A stretch of DNA of 6,206 bases from an uncultured Eubacterium sp. (GTDB taxonomy: Bacteria; Bacillota_A; Clostridia; Lachnospirales; Lachnospiraceae): assembly GCA_948759685.1 (NCBI GenBank), contig CAQBGY010000204.1, positions 1 through 6,206 on the forward strand, given 5' to 3'. The position numbers were made by a program, and so were the translations under genes. Below, one piece after another: positions 5,374 to 6,206 of this stretch (positions are counted from its first letter, which is position 1; each line of letters opens with the position of its first letter). The notes beneath the pieces were generated by a model that did no database searches, was not told the DNA's origin, and saw only the letters and a program-made list of their open reading frames with translations.

Positions 5374-6206
5374 TTATAATTCACCAACAAAATTATATAC
5401 AATCCGTACTTCCTGTGTCTTTACCCTGTCCACTTTCTTAGGTTCTCCAATCAGTATGCAGTTAATCAATCGGTTTAATACCGTTTCGTCAAGCTCCGTA
5501 ATGGCAGCATAACGCCTGATTTCCCCCATAAACATCTGCACATCGCCCTCGGAATGTTCCTCCTCACTGATAAGTGCAGCTATCTCCTGCATACAGCTCT
5601 GATTGTTTTCCTGTTCCTTTTCCATTGCGTCCGTCAGCTTCAGGAAACGCTTTTCAGTAAGTATTCCCTTTGCCTTGTCTGCATAAAGACTGATAAAAGT
5701 ATCGTCTATCTCCTGATTGCGCTGTGCAAGGTTCTCATACTCTTTTTTCAGGCTGTCCGTATCCGCAAGATACTGTTTTTCCATTCTACGGCTCAATCTG
5801 CCATAAAACGCTTCCTTATCCTTTAGTGCCATAGCTGCAACTTCCTGTATATCTGCAAGCACAAGGTTATATAAATCCCTCGCTTCAATTTTGTGGCTTG
5901 TACAGGCATTTTTCCCCAAACGGTTATAAGTCTGACAGATATAATATACCTTGTCTATCGGTTCACGCTCTTTTCCTGTACGGCGATCTTTATTTGTCCT
6001 CCCAATTTTCTCATAACGCACCTGCATGGACTTTCCACAAGTGGCGCAGTAAACAATTCCATGAAAAATATTGTAATATGGGCAGTTATTCCCCTTCATA
6101 ATCGGCGGTCTGCGGTTTATAAGCAGCTGAACCTTATCCCACTCTGCTTTAGGGATAATGGCTTCGTGGCAGTCCTCTATGACTTCCCTCTGCTCCCTCG
6201 GAATGA
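5374..6206 (-). CDS. Large serine recombinase (TnpX-like), C-terminal part; N-terminus beyond the window
   Basis: The frame stays open to the right edge, giving 276 visible residues. The opening stretch (IPREQREVIEDCHEAIIPKA, then EWDKVQLLINRRPPI) is the end of the 'recombinase' DNA-binding domain. A zinc ribbon follows, with CATC (residues 53-56) and further cysteines at about 90 and 101 (YYIC, NACTSHKIE). A long charged coiled coil (about 115-205) comes next, then a closing ITELDETVLNRLINCILI segment ending in VRIVYNFVGEL. Serine integrases of this type move integrative elements such as Tn4451 by cutting and rejoining attachment sites; the catalytic Ser domain would lie off the window. The ATG at 6099 is internal, not the start. 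The visible part shows no frameshift or stop. Confidence 0.92.
   Translation of the reverse strand, partial: IPREQREVIEDCHEAIIPKAEWDKVQLLINRRPPIMKGNNCPYYNIFHGIVYCATCGKSMQVRYEKIGRTNKDRRTGKEREPIDKVYYICQTYNRLGKNACTSHKIEARDLYNLVLADIQEVAAMALKDKEAFYGRLSRRMEKQYLADTDSLKKEYENLAQRNQEIDDTFISLYADKAKGILTEKRFLKLTDAMEKEQENNQSCMQEIAALISEEEHSEGDVQMFMGEIRRYAAITELDETVLNRLINCILIGEPKKVDRVKTQEVRIVYNFVGEL

Noticed and set aside
5554..5826. 90-codon plus-strand frame inside the recombinase
   Set aside because: It is antisense to the coiled-coil coding region, with Leu/Phe-rich shadow composition and no ribosome site.
1..6206. tRNA or rRNA genes
   Set aside because: No cloverleaf-like arms with GTTCGA-type T-loops or rRNA-like stretches were seen on either strand.

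Overview
All convincing genes lie on the minus strand, so the window is best read from right (6206) to left (1). The protein families, the AT-rich composition, the strong GGAGG-type ribosome binding sites and the conjugative-element genes point to a low-GC gut Firmicute, most likely a clostridial or lachnospiraceal genome. That placement comes from family resemblance only, not from a search.

Region by region in the direction of transcription: (a) 6206-5374 is the C-terminal part of a large serine recombinase of the TnpX type, with a zinc ribbon, a coiled coil and the closing basic/beta segment; its catalytic N-terminus is off the window. (b) 5373-4973 is about 400 bases without a gene. It holds a long imperfect stem-loop just downstream of the recombinase and is where an element end or attachment site would be expected. 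(c) 4960-2929 is a visibly AT-richer block with an ECF-type sigma factor, an overlapping single-pass membrane protein that is probably its anti-sigma factor, and a secreted-protein gene that is broken twice: by a one-base shift in an A-run in the signal peptide and by three closely spaced in-frame stops in the middle. A strong intrinsic terminator (2797-2764) closes the unit. (d) 2724-687 is the wreck of a conjugative-element replication and transfer module. A roughly 50-residue C-terminal scrap of a VirD4/TraG coupling protein is joined to a primase/SF3-helicase (D5/P4-like) gene that has lost its N-terminus, has a frameshift exactly in its Walker A motif, and has an internal deletion with a second frame change. 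(e) 686-478 is non-coding and carries a 15-bp perfect inverted repeat made of TGCAAAATG/TGCACATTTT units, which looks iteron-like. (f) 477-61 is an intact small gene resembling the OB-fold end of the DNA polymerase III alpha subunit, overlapping by 14 nt the start of another gene that runs off the left edge.

The window therefore looks like a decayed integrative or conjugative element. Its replication/transfer genes have been deleted and frameshifted, and a regulatory cassette (sigma factor, anti-sigma factor, secreted protein) sits between the transfer remnants and a site-specific recombinase that may belong to the same or a neighbouring element. The two regulatory genes are intact, but their secreted partner is not translatable as one chain by ordinary rules. 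The most interesting question is whether that gene is dead, phase-variable or recoded.
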